DNA from: Pyrenophora tritici-repentis
Taxonomy: Eukaryota > Ascomycota > Dothideomycetes > Pleosporales > Pleosporaceae
Length of the DNA stretch: 64,000 nt
Assembly: GCF_003171515.1 (NCBI RefSeq)
Contig: NC_089393.1
Coordinates: 62,001 to 126,000 of the forward strand
Direction: 5' to 3'
The notes beneath the pieces were generated by a model that did no database searches, was not told where the DNA came from, and saw only the letters and a program-made list of their open reading frames with translations. Shown here piece after piece: positions 18,268-27,473 of the stretch; position 1 is the stretch's first letter, and each line of letters starts with the position of its first letter. Made by a program: the position numbers and the translations under genes.

Positions 18268-19492
18268 TCACTCATCACCACCCCACCACCCCTCACTCCC
18301 ACCCCTCACTCCCGGCAACCTCCCCCCCCTCACATTAACCTGCAACGCCGGATCCAATAACCCCGGCGCCTCCAACCCCGCATCCCGCTCTTGTCTCAAC
18401 CTGATAAACTCCTCCTCTTCAACCCCTTGCTTAACATGCCTATTCCTCTCTTTATGATCTTGCACCGTCATCCACGGCACTGCTTCGCGAGACGCCGCGG
18501 GGTAATCATGTCCGGTCCAGATTTTGACGTGCGAGGGGAGGGAGAGCAGTTTGCGCGCGGAGAGGTAGAGCGAGGGCGCGGAGCCGCCGGGGAAGTCGCA
18601 GCGGGCGGTGCCGAGGGAGGGGTGGAGGAGGGAGTCGCCGGAGAAGATGTTGGCTGTGTGATGGTGATGTTTATCAGCGTTTTTTGTTCTAACGTGTGTG
18701 TGGTTGAAAGGATGGGGTTGACTACGTACCGCCGATTTGATACCCTACATGATCAGGCGTATGACCCGGAAGATGTATAACTCTCACGTCCAACTCGCCA
18801 ACCTGAAAAGTTTCGTCGTCGTCGAAGAGTTGATCAAACACGCCTTCGTACTCCTCCGGTGGAATACCGTATTTCTGCGCAAAAAGCTCTTGCACCTGTT
18901 TAATGCGTTTGCCGATTCCAATGCGTGGTTTGGAACCCTGTTGCTGTTGGGAGAGGCGGTGTTGAAGATACGATGCTGCTGTTAGATGATCGGCGTGCGC
19001 GTGTGTTTCTAGGATCTTGTCGATGTGGTAGGCGTTTTTTGAGATGAGGGATAGGAGGGCGTCGGCGGTTGTGGTGCTGATTTTTTGGGTGGTGGGGTCG
19101 TAGTCGAGGACGGAGTCGATGATGATAGCGCGTTTTGTTGAGGGGTCTGCGACGATGTATTGCCATGTGCCTGTTTTTGGTTCGTAGATGCTGTGGATAC
19201 GTGGCTCTTGGGTCGCGATGGGGTTGAGTGCTTGGTTTTTGTGGGGTGTTTGGGTGAGATGGGCGTATGGTGTTGTTGAGGGTTTGGAAACAATGCCGCT
19301 TGGCTGTGTAGTAGCCATGGTGAATGTTCGGTTGGGAAATTTGCCTGTGCCAACTCTCTTTATCGCTTGGAGGTTCCGTTGAGGTGTTCTGTTTTGTTGT
19401 TGTATGCTTCCAATTCTTGGTATAGGTAGGGTTGGTTTGGAAAGTAGAGTAATTGACCTTGTGGTAATAAATGGGACTCGTATCGGCTTCAT
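18268..19492 (-). CDS. Mitochondrial metallo-beta-lactamase-fold hydrolase, persulfide dioxygenase (ETHE1)-like
   Basis: Two exons: 19492-18730 and 18653-18268, with an intron 18729-18654 (GTACGT...CACAG). The product is 382 residues. The N-terminal 57 residues are rich in Arg, Ser and Thr and nearly free of acids (MKPIRVPFITTRSITLLSK), a mitochondrial presequence; a second ATG after it could give a cytosolic form. The MBL core has the metal motif THAHADHL (about residue 160), then LPGHTPDHVGY, GDSLL and TGHDYP, in the order seen in ETHE1/persulfide dioxygenases and glyoxalase II relatives. The family oxidises glutathione persulfide to sulfite. The divergent neighbour is sulfide:quinone oxidoreductase, which makes that substrate, so the persulfide assignment is favoured over glyoxalase II. 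Confidence 0.87.
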
Positions 19493-19826
19493 AATCCAGC
19501 TGAGATGGTTTCACACACTGCAGTAATATCTTTCCTTAAAATTATCTATAAACCTAACCTGCGATACTGCATCATCTTATGTAGTCACATAAAATTCAAT
19601 ATGATGCGTCGTATAGCGCAAGGTTACAGGGTTCGGTGACTTCCATGCTTACAGAACACCGTGAGTCCCCGTTGGTCGCCGAACATGACGAGTCTCATCG
19701 TGCTCACGCCATTACATCCCTTACAAGCTATGGATCCGTTAGATGACGGTTCTTGGCTCTATATACAGTCGCTCTGGGTTTCCATGCGTTCTTGGAAATC
19801 TGCGATAAAGTTTGTTACTCGCCATC
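19493..19826. promoter_or_regulatory. Shared bidirectional promoter of the sulfide-oxidation gene pair
   Basis: A 334-bp space separates the two divergent start codons. It contains an AT-rich core (about 19530-19610) and GGCTCTATATACAG at about 19755, a TATA-like site about 65 bp upstream of the oxidoreductase ATG. Co-regulation is inferred from geometry and pathway logic. Confidence 0.6.
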
Positions 19827-21194
19827 ATGATGCATGCGTTGCGCAACCGCGTCGCATCGATATCCAACCAATCAATCCTCGGACACCACACTACCACCGC
19901 GTCCCGTCATCTTGCAACTGTTTTACCGGCAATTACAACGACCAAGAGTCACAAGGTTGTTGTTGTTGGTAGTGGTTCTGCCGGCATCGCCGTCAGCCAT
20001 CAACTCCTCCGCAAGGGAATATTTTCCAAAAACGACATCGCAATCGTTGACCCAGCGACATGGCACCATTACCAGCCAGGTTGGACGCTCGTAGGAGGTG
20101 GCCTGAAAAGTAAGGAATGTTTCAAAAGACCTATTCACGAACTCATCGGACCAAAACTCAAGTTCTACAACAAAAGTGTCGCAGCCATTCATCCCGGGAA
20201 AAACTATTTATCCCTCGGCGATGGCAGTAAGCTTGCATACGACCACCTCGTTCTCGCGCCAGGCATCAAAATCGACTACGCCAGCGTCGACGGCCTTTCC
20301 GAAGCCATGGCAAATCCAGATAGCCCCGTCTCTTCCATTTACAGCTACGACTACTGCGATAAAGTCTCCCGAAACATCCAGCGCATGAAGAAAGGCGCTG
20401 CTCTTTTCACCCAGCCAGCAGGCATCGTCAAATGCGCGGGCGCACCCCAGAAGATTATGTGGCTCGCGCTGGACTATTGGAGAAGAGCGGGTTTATACAA
20501 TTGCTCGCCGTCTCGTTCAGCCATCCAAGTCACTTTTGCCACTGGCATGCCTACTATGTTCGGCGTGCCGAAATATAGCGCTGTGCTCGACGAGTTGAGG
20601 GAGAAAAGAGGCGTAACCGGGTTATTCGAGCATAATCTCATTTCCATAAACGGGAATACCGCGACTTTTGAGCGTCCAGGTGGTGGTGGTGGGAAAGAGC
20701 TTGTAAACCGAAACTTCGATTTCCTGCACGTTGCCCCTAGAAACGTCCCGCATTCTTTTATCAAAGAAAGTGGTTTGGGGAATGAGGCCGGATACGTAGA
20801 CGTCGACCCGCACACATTACGGCACAACAGATTCCACAACATCTGGTCCCTTGGTGATGCGGCGAGTTTGCCTACATCGAAAACCATGGCGGCGATAACA
20901 TCGCAAGCACCCACGCTTACGCACAACATCCTGTGTAGTCTTCAGGGGGAAAATCTGACGTCGCAATACGATGGTTACACGTCGTGTCCGCTACTGACGG
21001 GGGAGAAACAGGTTCTTCTTGCTGAATTCAAATACGGCGGTGTGCCCAAGGAGACGTTTAACACGTGGCTTGGCGTCGATCAAGGTGTGCCGCGTCGGGC
21101 ATTTTATCATTTGAAAAAAGACTTCTTTCCTTGGGTGTATGGGAGGTTTCATGTAACGGGTCGGTGGGGCGGGCCACAGGGCTGGATATCGTAG
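19827..21194 (+). CDS. hmt2: Sulfide:quinone oxidoreductase, mitochondrial (HMT2/SQOR type)
   Basis: Start at ATG 19827 (a TTG at 19812 extends the frame); 455 residues, single exon. A mitochondrial presequence (about 1-45, rich in Arg, His, Thr) precedes the FAD-binding KVVVVGSGSAGI. The two redox cysteines of the eukaryotic SQOR family are present: IVKCAGAPQK (about residue 202) and YTSCPLL (about 386). The conserved WHHYQPGWTLVG and the C-terminal NIWSLGDAASLPTSKT dinucleotide-binding segment are also present. It oxidises sulfide, passes electrons to ubiquinone and forms a persulfide, the substrate expected for the divergent MBL enzyme. Its last about ten codons plus 3' flank recur at 22632, marking the edge of a segmental duplication. 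Confidence 0.93.
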   Translation: MMHALRNRVASISNQSILGHHTTTASRHLATVLPAITTTKSHKVVVVGSGSAGIAVSHQLLRKGIFSKNDIAIVDPATWHHYQPGWTLVGGGLKSKECFKRPIHELIGPKLKFYNKSVAAIHPGKNYLSLGDGSKLAYDHLVLAPGIKIDYASVDGLSEAMANPDSPVSSIYSYDYCDKVSRNIQRMKKGAALFTQPAGIVKCAGAPQKIMWLALDYWRRAGLYNCSPSRSAIQVTFATGMPTMFGVPKYSAVLDELREKRGVTGLFEHNLISINGNTATFERPGGGGGKELVNRNFDFLHVAPRNVPHSFIKESGLGNEAGYVDVDPHTLRHNRFHNIWSLGDAASLPTSKTMAAITSQAPTLTHNILCSLQGENLTSQYDGYTSCPLLTGEKQVLLAEFKYGGVPKETFNTWLGVDQGVPRRAFYHLKKDFFPWVYGRFHVTGRWGGPQGWIS

Positions 21195-21423
21195 CGCGTG
21201 GTTGTGGGTTGGGAAAGGCATGTTGTTTTGTGGTTGGAGAATGAAGAGGGATGTACTCGGTCGTGATTTGCATGTTAGTTATGGGTTAGTTATCAATTTA
21301 TCACTTTTGCGAAAATGATACAATGAGACAGTTTTTTCCCCTATATCTGTTTATCATTTATCAACTACCCCGCTCCACTACCATACCACCGGAGCTAGGT
21401 ATTCCTTACTAGAAACCCCCTCT

Positions 21424-21819
21424 CTAGCATAAATACAATTCCTCAACTTTGACGGGCGCGGTCCAATCGCAAATGGCGTTTTTCCCGAGACTAAGCACAA
21501 AGACCTCATAGCCGGCTTGAAAAGCCGTTTGAGAAGTCGCCGACTGGGGGTTGATGAACCGGTATGACTCGCCCTCAAGCCTGACTACTTGCAAGCCGTT
21601 TGCGTAGTTTTTGTAGTTGTCGACGCCTGTCGCAACGGGCGGGGACTCGAGACGTGAACATTTTTCGTAGAGGGCCGCATCGCGTGGGTCATCGGTAGAT
21701 GAACGCCCTGGGACAGAGATACGCAGTTTACGCATATCAGACCCGCTGCATTTGGGGATGTTGAACTGAGCCATTGCTGAGAGTGGGGCAAGAAAGACGG
21801 CGACGACGGAGAGTTTCAT
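21424..21819 (-). CDS. Small secreted protein, paralogue 1
   Basis: 131 residues from ATG 21819. Signal peptide MKLSVVAVFLAPLSAMA (1-17), mature part of about 114 residues with four cysteines (in PKCSG, EKCSR, ICDW and the final C), a count compatible with two disulfides. It is paralogous to 23095-23478: shared signal peptide, a GVDN(F/Y) motif in mid-protein, YRF before the last third, and CDW.AP.K near the C-terminus. No known domain is recognised. A small, cysteine-containing, secreted, tandem-duplicated gene fits the class of candidate effectors or antimicrobial proteins, but there is no direct evidence of activity. A 5' UTR intron is likely (GTAAGC or GTAAGT donor, CTAACACAACGTAG acceptor just before the start). 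Confidence 0.75.
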   Translation of the reverse strand: MKLSVVAVFLAPLSAMAQFNIPKCSGSDMRKLRISVPGRSSTDDPRDAALYEKCSRLESPPVATGVDNYKNYANGLQVVRLEGESYRFINPQSATSQTAFQAGYEVFVLSLGKNAICDWTAPVKVEELYLC

Positions 21820-22046
21820 GGTGCAGACGGTGTATGGAGAGACTAGGAGGTCTACGTTGTGTTAGGAGACGAAGGTTAGGTCAATTTAAACATTACTTAC
21901 AGAGTTGGTTAGGTGGTTTCACGGTCTGATTAAGAGGTTAGAGTAGCTTACCAGTGTTGGGGTTGCAGAAACTAGAGATTAAAGGAAGACGGTGTAAGAT
22001 GAGGTATGTTTTAGAAAATGGCGGGAAACTCTGATATAATTTGATC

Positions 22047-22057
22047 GTTTTTATATA
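22047..22057 (-). promoter_or_regulatory. TATA box of small secreted protein paralogue 1
   Basis: TATATAAAAA on the minus strand, about 235 bp upstream of the start codon (consistent with a spliced leader) and immediately downstream of the ~80-bp promoter repeats. The matching element of paralogue 2 is TATATAAA at 23736-23743. Confidence 0.6.
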
Positions 22058-22077
22058 CAGCAGGTTCCGCGCTCTAT

Positions 22078-22258
22078 CCGTGCAGTACTCCGCAGAGTAC
22101 ACGGTCCAATCTAACCGGTGTGCGGACAATTACATGTTAGATCTACCTTCGTGCTAATACCGTAGGAGTGTCCGTAGAGTACACGATCCAATCCGATCTG
22201 TGTGCTCACAACTAGTAGATGTTGGATCTGCCCTTGTACTAATACCGTGAGAGTGTTA
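22078..22258. repeat. Promoter-proximal ~80-bp tandem repeats, two copies
   Basis: Two diverged copies of a unit built on GTAGAGTACACGATCCAATC ... GTGCGGACAATTACATGTTGGATCT ... CGTACTAATACCGTGAGAG, directly upstream of the TATA box of the minus-strand gene. The other duplication unit has about five copies. Confidence 0.8.
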
Positions 22259-23094
22259 GGGCCGAATAATGACCGGGGTTGCGCATTCTTCTCACTCCCC
22301 ATTGGATATATCGCGCAAAACCGTCATATGCTCTTACGGCCTCCAAGACTTGAACCTGCAACTAAACCGACGAGACACCTTCTCATCCGCTCCGCTAGCA
22401 GCATCGGTAATCACACAGCGAGTCGGTAGTGAAGATATCTTGAACAATGTCAGTAATTGGTGAAATCACTCGCTTTGTTCGGCTTGGGATCTGCTCGTGA
22501 CGGATTAGTCGGAAGTCAGACTAGATAAGTATGTACATGAAGCTGACATTCGGCCGACTTGGTTCTTTTCGATCGCGCCGCCCAGTACACTAGTCTGTGT
22601 ATGTAGTCATGAACCCCCCTGAAACGAAAGAGGGGCGGGCCACAGGGCTGGATATCGTAGCGTGTTACTTGTGGGGTGGGAAATGCATGTTGTTTTTGTA
22701 GTTGAAGGAAAACTCGGTCATTATTTGCATGTTATAGCCTTGGGAGGAGAGTAGGACAGGCTAGAACATACGCACATTAATTGATTACTTTGCGAAATGA
22801 TACAACAACTGTCGGATCGTGAGTATCGGTAGGGACGTCGGCTGCTCAACACTTCGGCCCGACCTCGGCCCGACTTGCGCTGAGCTTAGGTATACCTTCG
22901 TAGCACCTATGTTCGTAGAATAATCAATCAGAACAATCACCGAACAGAATGCATTCCTAGTTATCGTCATTTCCCTTTACGCACTTAGTGCAAAGCCAAC
23001 CAACAACAACACAATTATCAACATATCCGTGCATTAGCTACCCGCCCGTTTCCTAAATACCGGAGCTACGCATATCTACTACAAGACGTCTCCC

Positions 23095-23478
23095 TTATCT
23101 TCCAATACACGTGCTGATTAGGTTGATTTTTCCAGGCGCCTGCCAATCGCAACTTTGGTCATGACCCAAAGTGAGCAACCAACCATCGTCCAGATTCTCG
23201 CGAAAAACCGTTCCTAGGTATGTAGTAGCACTCCCAGCCTCGGCTTTGAAAAACCTGTAATGCGTTCCCCCAAGCCACATTACTAACACATTGTTTGGGA
23301 ATCTTCGGAAATTGTCGACGCCTTGGTATTGCGGGGGGTCGTAGGGATACTGGCTGCATCTCTCTCGGATGAAAGCAGAGCCGCCAGCAGATCTAATTAA
23401 GCCGGTGCAGCTACCAATATGGATAGCAGCCATTACTGAGAGTGGGGCGAGCAAGATGGCGACAACGGAGAGCTTCAT
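23095..23478 (-). CDS. Small secreted protein, paralogue 2
   Basis: 127 residues from the ATG at 23476-23478. Signal peptide MKLSVVAILLAPLSVMA, then a mature protein with four cysteines (GSCTG, RERCSQ, QSCDWQ, STCIG). The two inner motifs GVDNFRRF and CDWQAPGK align with paralogue 1, but overall identity outside the signal peptide is low, so the pair is old or fast-evolving. No domain is recognised. The leader again carries a plausible intron (GTGAGC donor, CTAACAAATACGCAG acceptor). The promoter has a five-copy repeat array. Confidence 0.75.
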   Translation of the reverse strand: MKLSVVAILLAPLSVMAAIHIGSCTGLIRSAGGSAFIRERCSQYPYDPPQYQGVDNFRRFPNNVLVMWLGGTHYRFFKAEAGSATTYLGTVFRENLDDGWLLTLGHDQSCDWQAPGKINLISTCIGR

Positions 23479-23768
23479 GGCTTAGACGTTGCGGGGGCTG
23501 GGAGGTCTGCGTATTTGTTAGAAGACGAAGTTTAGGTAAAACGTGCTGGGTGTTGAACATTACTTGCAGGATTGGGTCGGGTGGTTCACGGTCAGGTCGG
23601 GAGGTTGGAATAGCTCACGAGTGTCGGGTTGGAGACACTAGAGATCAAGGCAAGACAGGTGTGAATGAAGTATGTTGTGGAAGATGGCAGGAAATTCTAA
23701 TGAATTTGATTGTCTAGTGTGGACGGAGTATGGTGTTTATATACAGCAGGTTCCGCGCTCTGCTTGCG

Positions 23769-24170
23769 CAGTGATCCGTAGAGTGCACGATTCATTTCGA
23801 TCTGTACAGAGCATCAGAGGTTAGATCTGCTCTCGTGTTGATGCCGTGATAGTGTCAGCAGAGTACACGATCCAATCCGAGTCGTGCGGAACATCAGGTG
23901 TTGGATATGCTCTCGTATTGGTCGTACTGATGCCGTGAGAATGTCTACAGAATATGCGATTCAATCCGATTTGTGCGAACAATCAGATGCTGGATATACT
24001 TTCGTACTGATGCCGCGAGAGTGTCTACAGAGTATGCGGTCCAATCAGATTTGTGCGGGGCATCAGGTGTTGGATCTATCCTCGTACTGATGCGGTGAAA
24101 GTGAATCCGATCTGTACGGACAATTAGATGTTGGATCTGCTCTCGCACCGATGCCGCAAGAGTGTTGGAG
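23769..24170. repeat. Promoter-proximal ~80-bp tandem repeats, about five copies
   Basis: Successive units of 61-90 bp, each with a GTACACGATCCAATCCGA-like block, an ATCAGATGTTGGATCTGC-like block and CGTACTGATGCCGTGAGAG. They lie upstream of the TATA box of small secreted protein paralogue 2, and the last unit is shortened. Confidence 0.85.
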
Positions 24171-24441
24171 CCGAATAATCAACGGGATGGTGCGGATCAC
24201 CTCTCATTCCCATGGGATAAATATATATATCGCGCAAACCCGGCATCTGTTTTCGCGGCTCCCAAGACTTTTGCACTGCTGGTAGCATTGGTAATCGCTT
24301 CACGAGTCGGTAACTAGGTAGTTGACGAAAATCTCTTGTACATACACGAAGCTGACATTCGGCCGACTGGTTCTTTCGAATCGCGCCGCACAGGCCTCTC
24401 GTGTATGTATGTAATCATGGCCCCTGGATAGGGACGAGGTT

Positions 24442-24726
24442 AGTACAGGGGCAAAGACTTAGTAAGTACCGGTACTTGGTAATACGTAGTAGTACCACAG
24501 TAAAGGTTAGATCTAGCCCTTCAACTTGCTTTTCTGCAGGGGCCTTGCGCTAAGCGGGGCTGAATCGCCGCCGACCCGGAAAACGCGCTAAGCGTAGACC
24601 CTTTGGCAATCACGCGCGCCCACGCCCGCCGCTTCTTCTCTCGGCAGAACATTTTCCTTCACCTTGACCGACCCCCACCACAACTATCCCCATACCATAC
24701 CAACAGAAAGCACGTCCACCTACACG
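24442..24726. other. Promoter region of the small zinc-binding protein gene
   Basis: GC-rich, with the 10-mer GCGCTAAGCG present twice (about 24548 and 24587). No coding potential is seen. Confidence 0.4.
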
Positions 24727-25106
24727 ATGCCTATTTCCAAAAAGGACAGAGTATGTTGCTATTCTGACACACGATCCAAAATCGCTTACTAACGACACAC
24801 CAACGCGCAGATCCAGCGCGAGCACAAAAAAGCCGACAAGGCAGGTACACGAGCGCCTGTAAAAGCGAACGGACTACCGGTCAAGGCGCCAAAGCCTACG
24901 TCGATTGTAGGCAACAACTCAACTACACAGGTGTAACATCCCCGCGTACAAATAGCTGACCGCGCGCCTCTGCGATATCATTATAGTGCCAGAACTGTCG
25001 CCGCGAGATTGTAAACACCAATAAAGCGCAACTCGAAGCCCATGCCGCAAGCCACGACGCCACGCTTTGGCCCAAGGAGAAGTGCTGGCCGAACGATTAC
25101 CCGTGA
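24727..25106 (+). CDS. Small zinc-binding protein (DUF1909/At2g23090-like)
   Basis: Three short exons: 24727-24750, 24811-24906 and 24987-25106. Introns are GTATGT...ACGCGCAG and GTAGGC...TCATTATAG. The frame closes exactly to give 79 residues. The protein starts MPISKKDR, continues with a basic IQREHKKADKAG segment and KANGLPVKAPKPTS, and then has one zinc-finger-like motif CQNC...HAASH (C-x2-C and two histidines). It ends in a Trp/Pro-rich tail. The choice of TATAG rather than the next AG as acceptor is decided by the first cysteine of the finger. This tiny eukaryotic family is conserved but its function is not well known. Confidence 0.8.
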
Positions 25107-25594
25107 GCGGTGAGCGAGCGGCTACTACGAAACGGACGTCTATGTACAACGTGCATGTATGGGTTACTGCGGGGGGAAATCATCTGGCGGCGAGGAGTCT
25201 GCTTCAGTGCACTCGATGGCTGTGTTTCGGGCTGCTGCAACATTTCGGCAGTGACGCCGTTGCCTTTGAACAGAAAATGCCCTTTTTCCTAGTCTGTGTG
25301 GCATGGGGGGATGGGCATAATGGGCATCATGAGCATGCAAGTGTCAGTGGCTGCATTTCTTCGTGGGGATGATTGAGCATCACCACAGGCCAGCACATGT
25401 CCGCACAGTGCTTAGGTACTTATTACACACACTACAGTATACATGCAAACGTATTCTGCTGTTCTCACGGCGGGCCACGAACGACCAAGTTGTGCGCCCA
25501 GCTTTCACGCGTCAACCTGTCCAGGTCGGCCACTACCATACTCGCAAGTGAGCTATTACCATGTTCAGTGAGCCATTACCACGCCCAGCCATGA

Positions 25595-27473
25595 TTATCC
25601 CGCTTTAGCCTTCTCTTCCACAACCATAGTACTCTCATTCTCAGCGCTCGGACGTGTCTCCCCCACAACGACCGTCGTCTTCCTATCAAGCTAGGCAAAA
25701 AGATCAGCACCAGGTTTACATAAAGTTACCCCACGCTCCAAAAAGAGACGACTTACCCATCTAACCAAAAACGTGTATCCAATAAACACAAACACCACTA
25801 CAATCATGGTGATGCTTCCCTTCTTCCAGTACGGCACATCCGTCGCTGGATACATGACAATGCCCCACCACGTATACAACAGCTGTCCGCCCATGGCCAT
25901 GGTATACATGATAACACTTCTGACGGCATCATCGCCTGCTCGCTGGCAAATTACCGTAGCCCAGCCGTACATGACGGGGTTCACGATGAAACTTGTGCCG
26001 CTGATGTAGTGGGCTGCGAAAACACCTGCGTCGGGAAGATTGCGTACGAGGAGCAGCGAGGCGGTGACGAGTTGCATGACTCCGGCGAAGATGACCATGG
26101 GGAGACGGTGGCCGGTGTGATCGATGAAGGCGCCCGCGAGTATCTGCGACACGACTGCGACGGCTTGGATGCCGAGTGGGTACGTGTTGATGGCGGATTG
26201 AGAGAAGCGCTTCTTGTTGTACTTGAGCCAGAGGAGGAACATGCCCTGGAAGGCGAAAGCCTCGAGCATTGCGCTGACGACTGAGAAGCCCGTGAGGATG
26301 TATCTGTAGGAGATGGGTGTCAGCAACGGCGTCCTTTGATTATGCAATAATTCCTTACATTGTCGGTGTCGCGAGAAGTCGCTTGGCAAGGCTCTTGAAC
26401 TCGATGTTATGCGTGTCTGCCTTCTTGGGGGGGAGACGACTCATTGCGAACTGTACCTCCTGCTTACTGAGGTACGATACCTTTGTCGACTCTGGAAGAT
26501 CGGGAAAGGTGAACTTTGATCGTTAGATGTTGAGGTCTAAAGCATTCGCTTCATAGACTTACAAAGCCGAAAAGACCGATGGGTATTCCCATGAGGCCGT
26601 CTGCGTATCTGTTAGCGACATGATGTGCCCACGATACAGGGTACACATACCAATGAGAAACACCCATTGCCAGCCTTTCAGCCCTGCATGGCCTTCCATT
26701 GTCTTGTGCATAGCCGTCATCATCAAGCCTGCAAACATACTTCCGACTTGTCCGACGGCAGTGAAGATGGCAGCTCGTTTCGCGATTTCCGAGGGTTTGC
26801 TAGAAATCATAAGCCTTGTGCTTTGTGAAGCTGACGATGTGGAATGCATCAGGTATGCGACAAGGTCCAACTTACTACCAAGATCCCAAGACGTAAATTG
26901 ATCCACTGTACACACTAGCTTCCAAGAAGCCTTGGAGGAAGCGTACAGCACAGAGTTGTTGATAGTTTTTGCATGCCGCCGAACACATGGTCATGCCGGA
27001 CCAGAGAGTCAGAGTGAGAGGAAGCCATATGCTGGGGCGGACTTTCTGGATGATGAGACCGTGCGGAATTTGGCCAACAACGGAGCTGTGAAGTTCTTAG
27101 TTGGATACGACCAACGCGGAGATTATGAGATAGAAGACGCACCCCGCAGTGAACATTGACAGCAGAACGCTGTACTCGTTCCCCTTGAGCTTGAGATCTT
27201 CACGTAAGCCGGCGACATAAGCATTTGCAAAGGCTTGGCGATCTGCTCCTTGTCAGGATACGACACTCATCCAGTCCATAACAACACTCACCTAAATAGT
27301 TGAAAAAGTAGCAGGCACAACAATAGACCTAGCAAAAAGACTTAGTGATCATGAACAGTCGTTACTGCGAGCGAACAAACCATGATGAAAAAGTCTAGTC
27401 ACATGATCATTAGTCTTGCAGTGCCGATGAAGGAGATGCACGTACCAAGCTTAAACACAAGCTTCCTCTCCAT
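25595..27473 (-). CDS. MFS transporter, anion:cation symporter (Dal5/Liz1/Tna1-like) family
   Basis: The spliced model has ten exons: 27473-27446, 27394-27381, 27328-27292, 27242-27143, 27085-26876, 26820-26651, 26600-26563, 26513-26359, 26303-25757 and 25690-25595. They join in frame to 464 residues. Family signatures: FFNYLDR then NAYVAGLREDL.L.GN.YSVLLSMFTAGSVVGQIPHGLIIQKVRPS (first two membrane helices and the loop), RFLQGFLEAS, and a second half starting near YILTGFSVVSAMLEAF with about six hydrophobic helices. This family takes up carboxylates, vitamins and allantoate-type anions with protons; the substrate cannot be read here. It sits in the plasma membrane. The N-terminus is unusually short (9 codons in exon 1) and exon 2 is only 14 nt, so the 5' part is the least certain. 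Confidence 0.8.

Larger units (their letters stand above)
21166..22631. repeat. Segmental tandem duplication, unit 1
   Basis: It begins in the last codons of the sulfide:quinone oxidoreductase gene (GGGGCGGGCCACAGGG...) and ends at the junction where the same sequence restarts (22632). It carries one small secreted protein gene and two promoter repeats. Homology with unit 2 is seen at the start, across the gene, in the leader and TATA region, and at the end (GAAGCTGACATTCGGCCGACT, present in both). Confidence 0.85.
22632..24441. repeat. Segmental tandem duplication, unit 2
   Basis: A diverged second copy of unit 1. It opens with the 3' end of the sulfide:quinone oxidoreductase gene, with no upstream part of that gene, so the breakpoint lies within those codons. 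It is about 345 bp longer than unit 1, mainly from extra promoter repeats. The right end is approximate. Confidence 0.8.

Noticed and set aside
22310..22420. tRNA-like boxes on the minus strand (GGTTCAAGTC)
   Set aside because: A weak A box and B box only; stems do not close, and the sequence is diverged in the second duplication unit.
21424..23478. Identification of the small secreted proteins as a known host-selective toxin
   Set aside because: No match to any such family is recognised; only size, secretion and cysteines are shared with that class.
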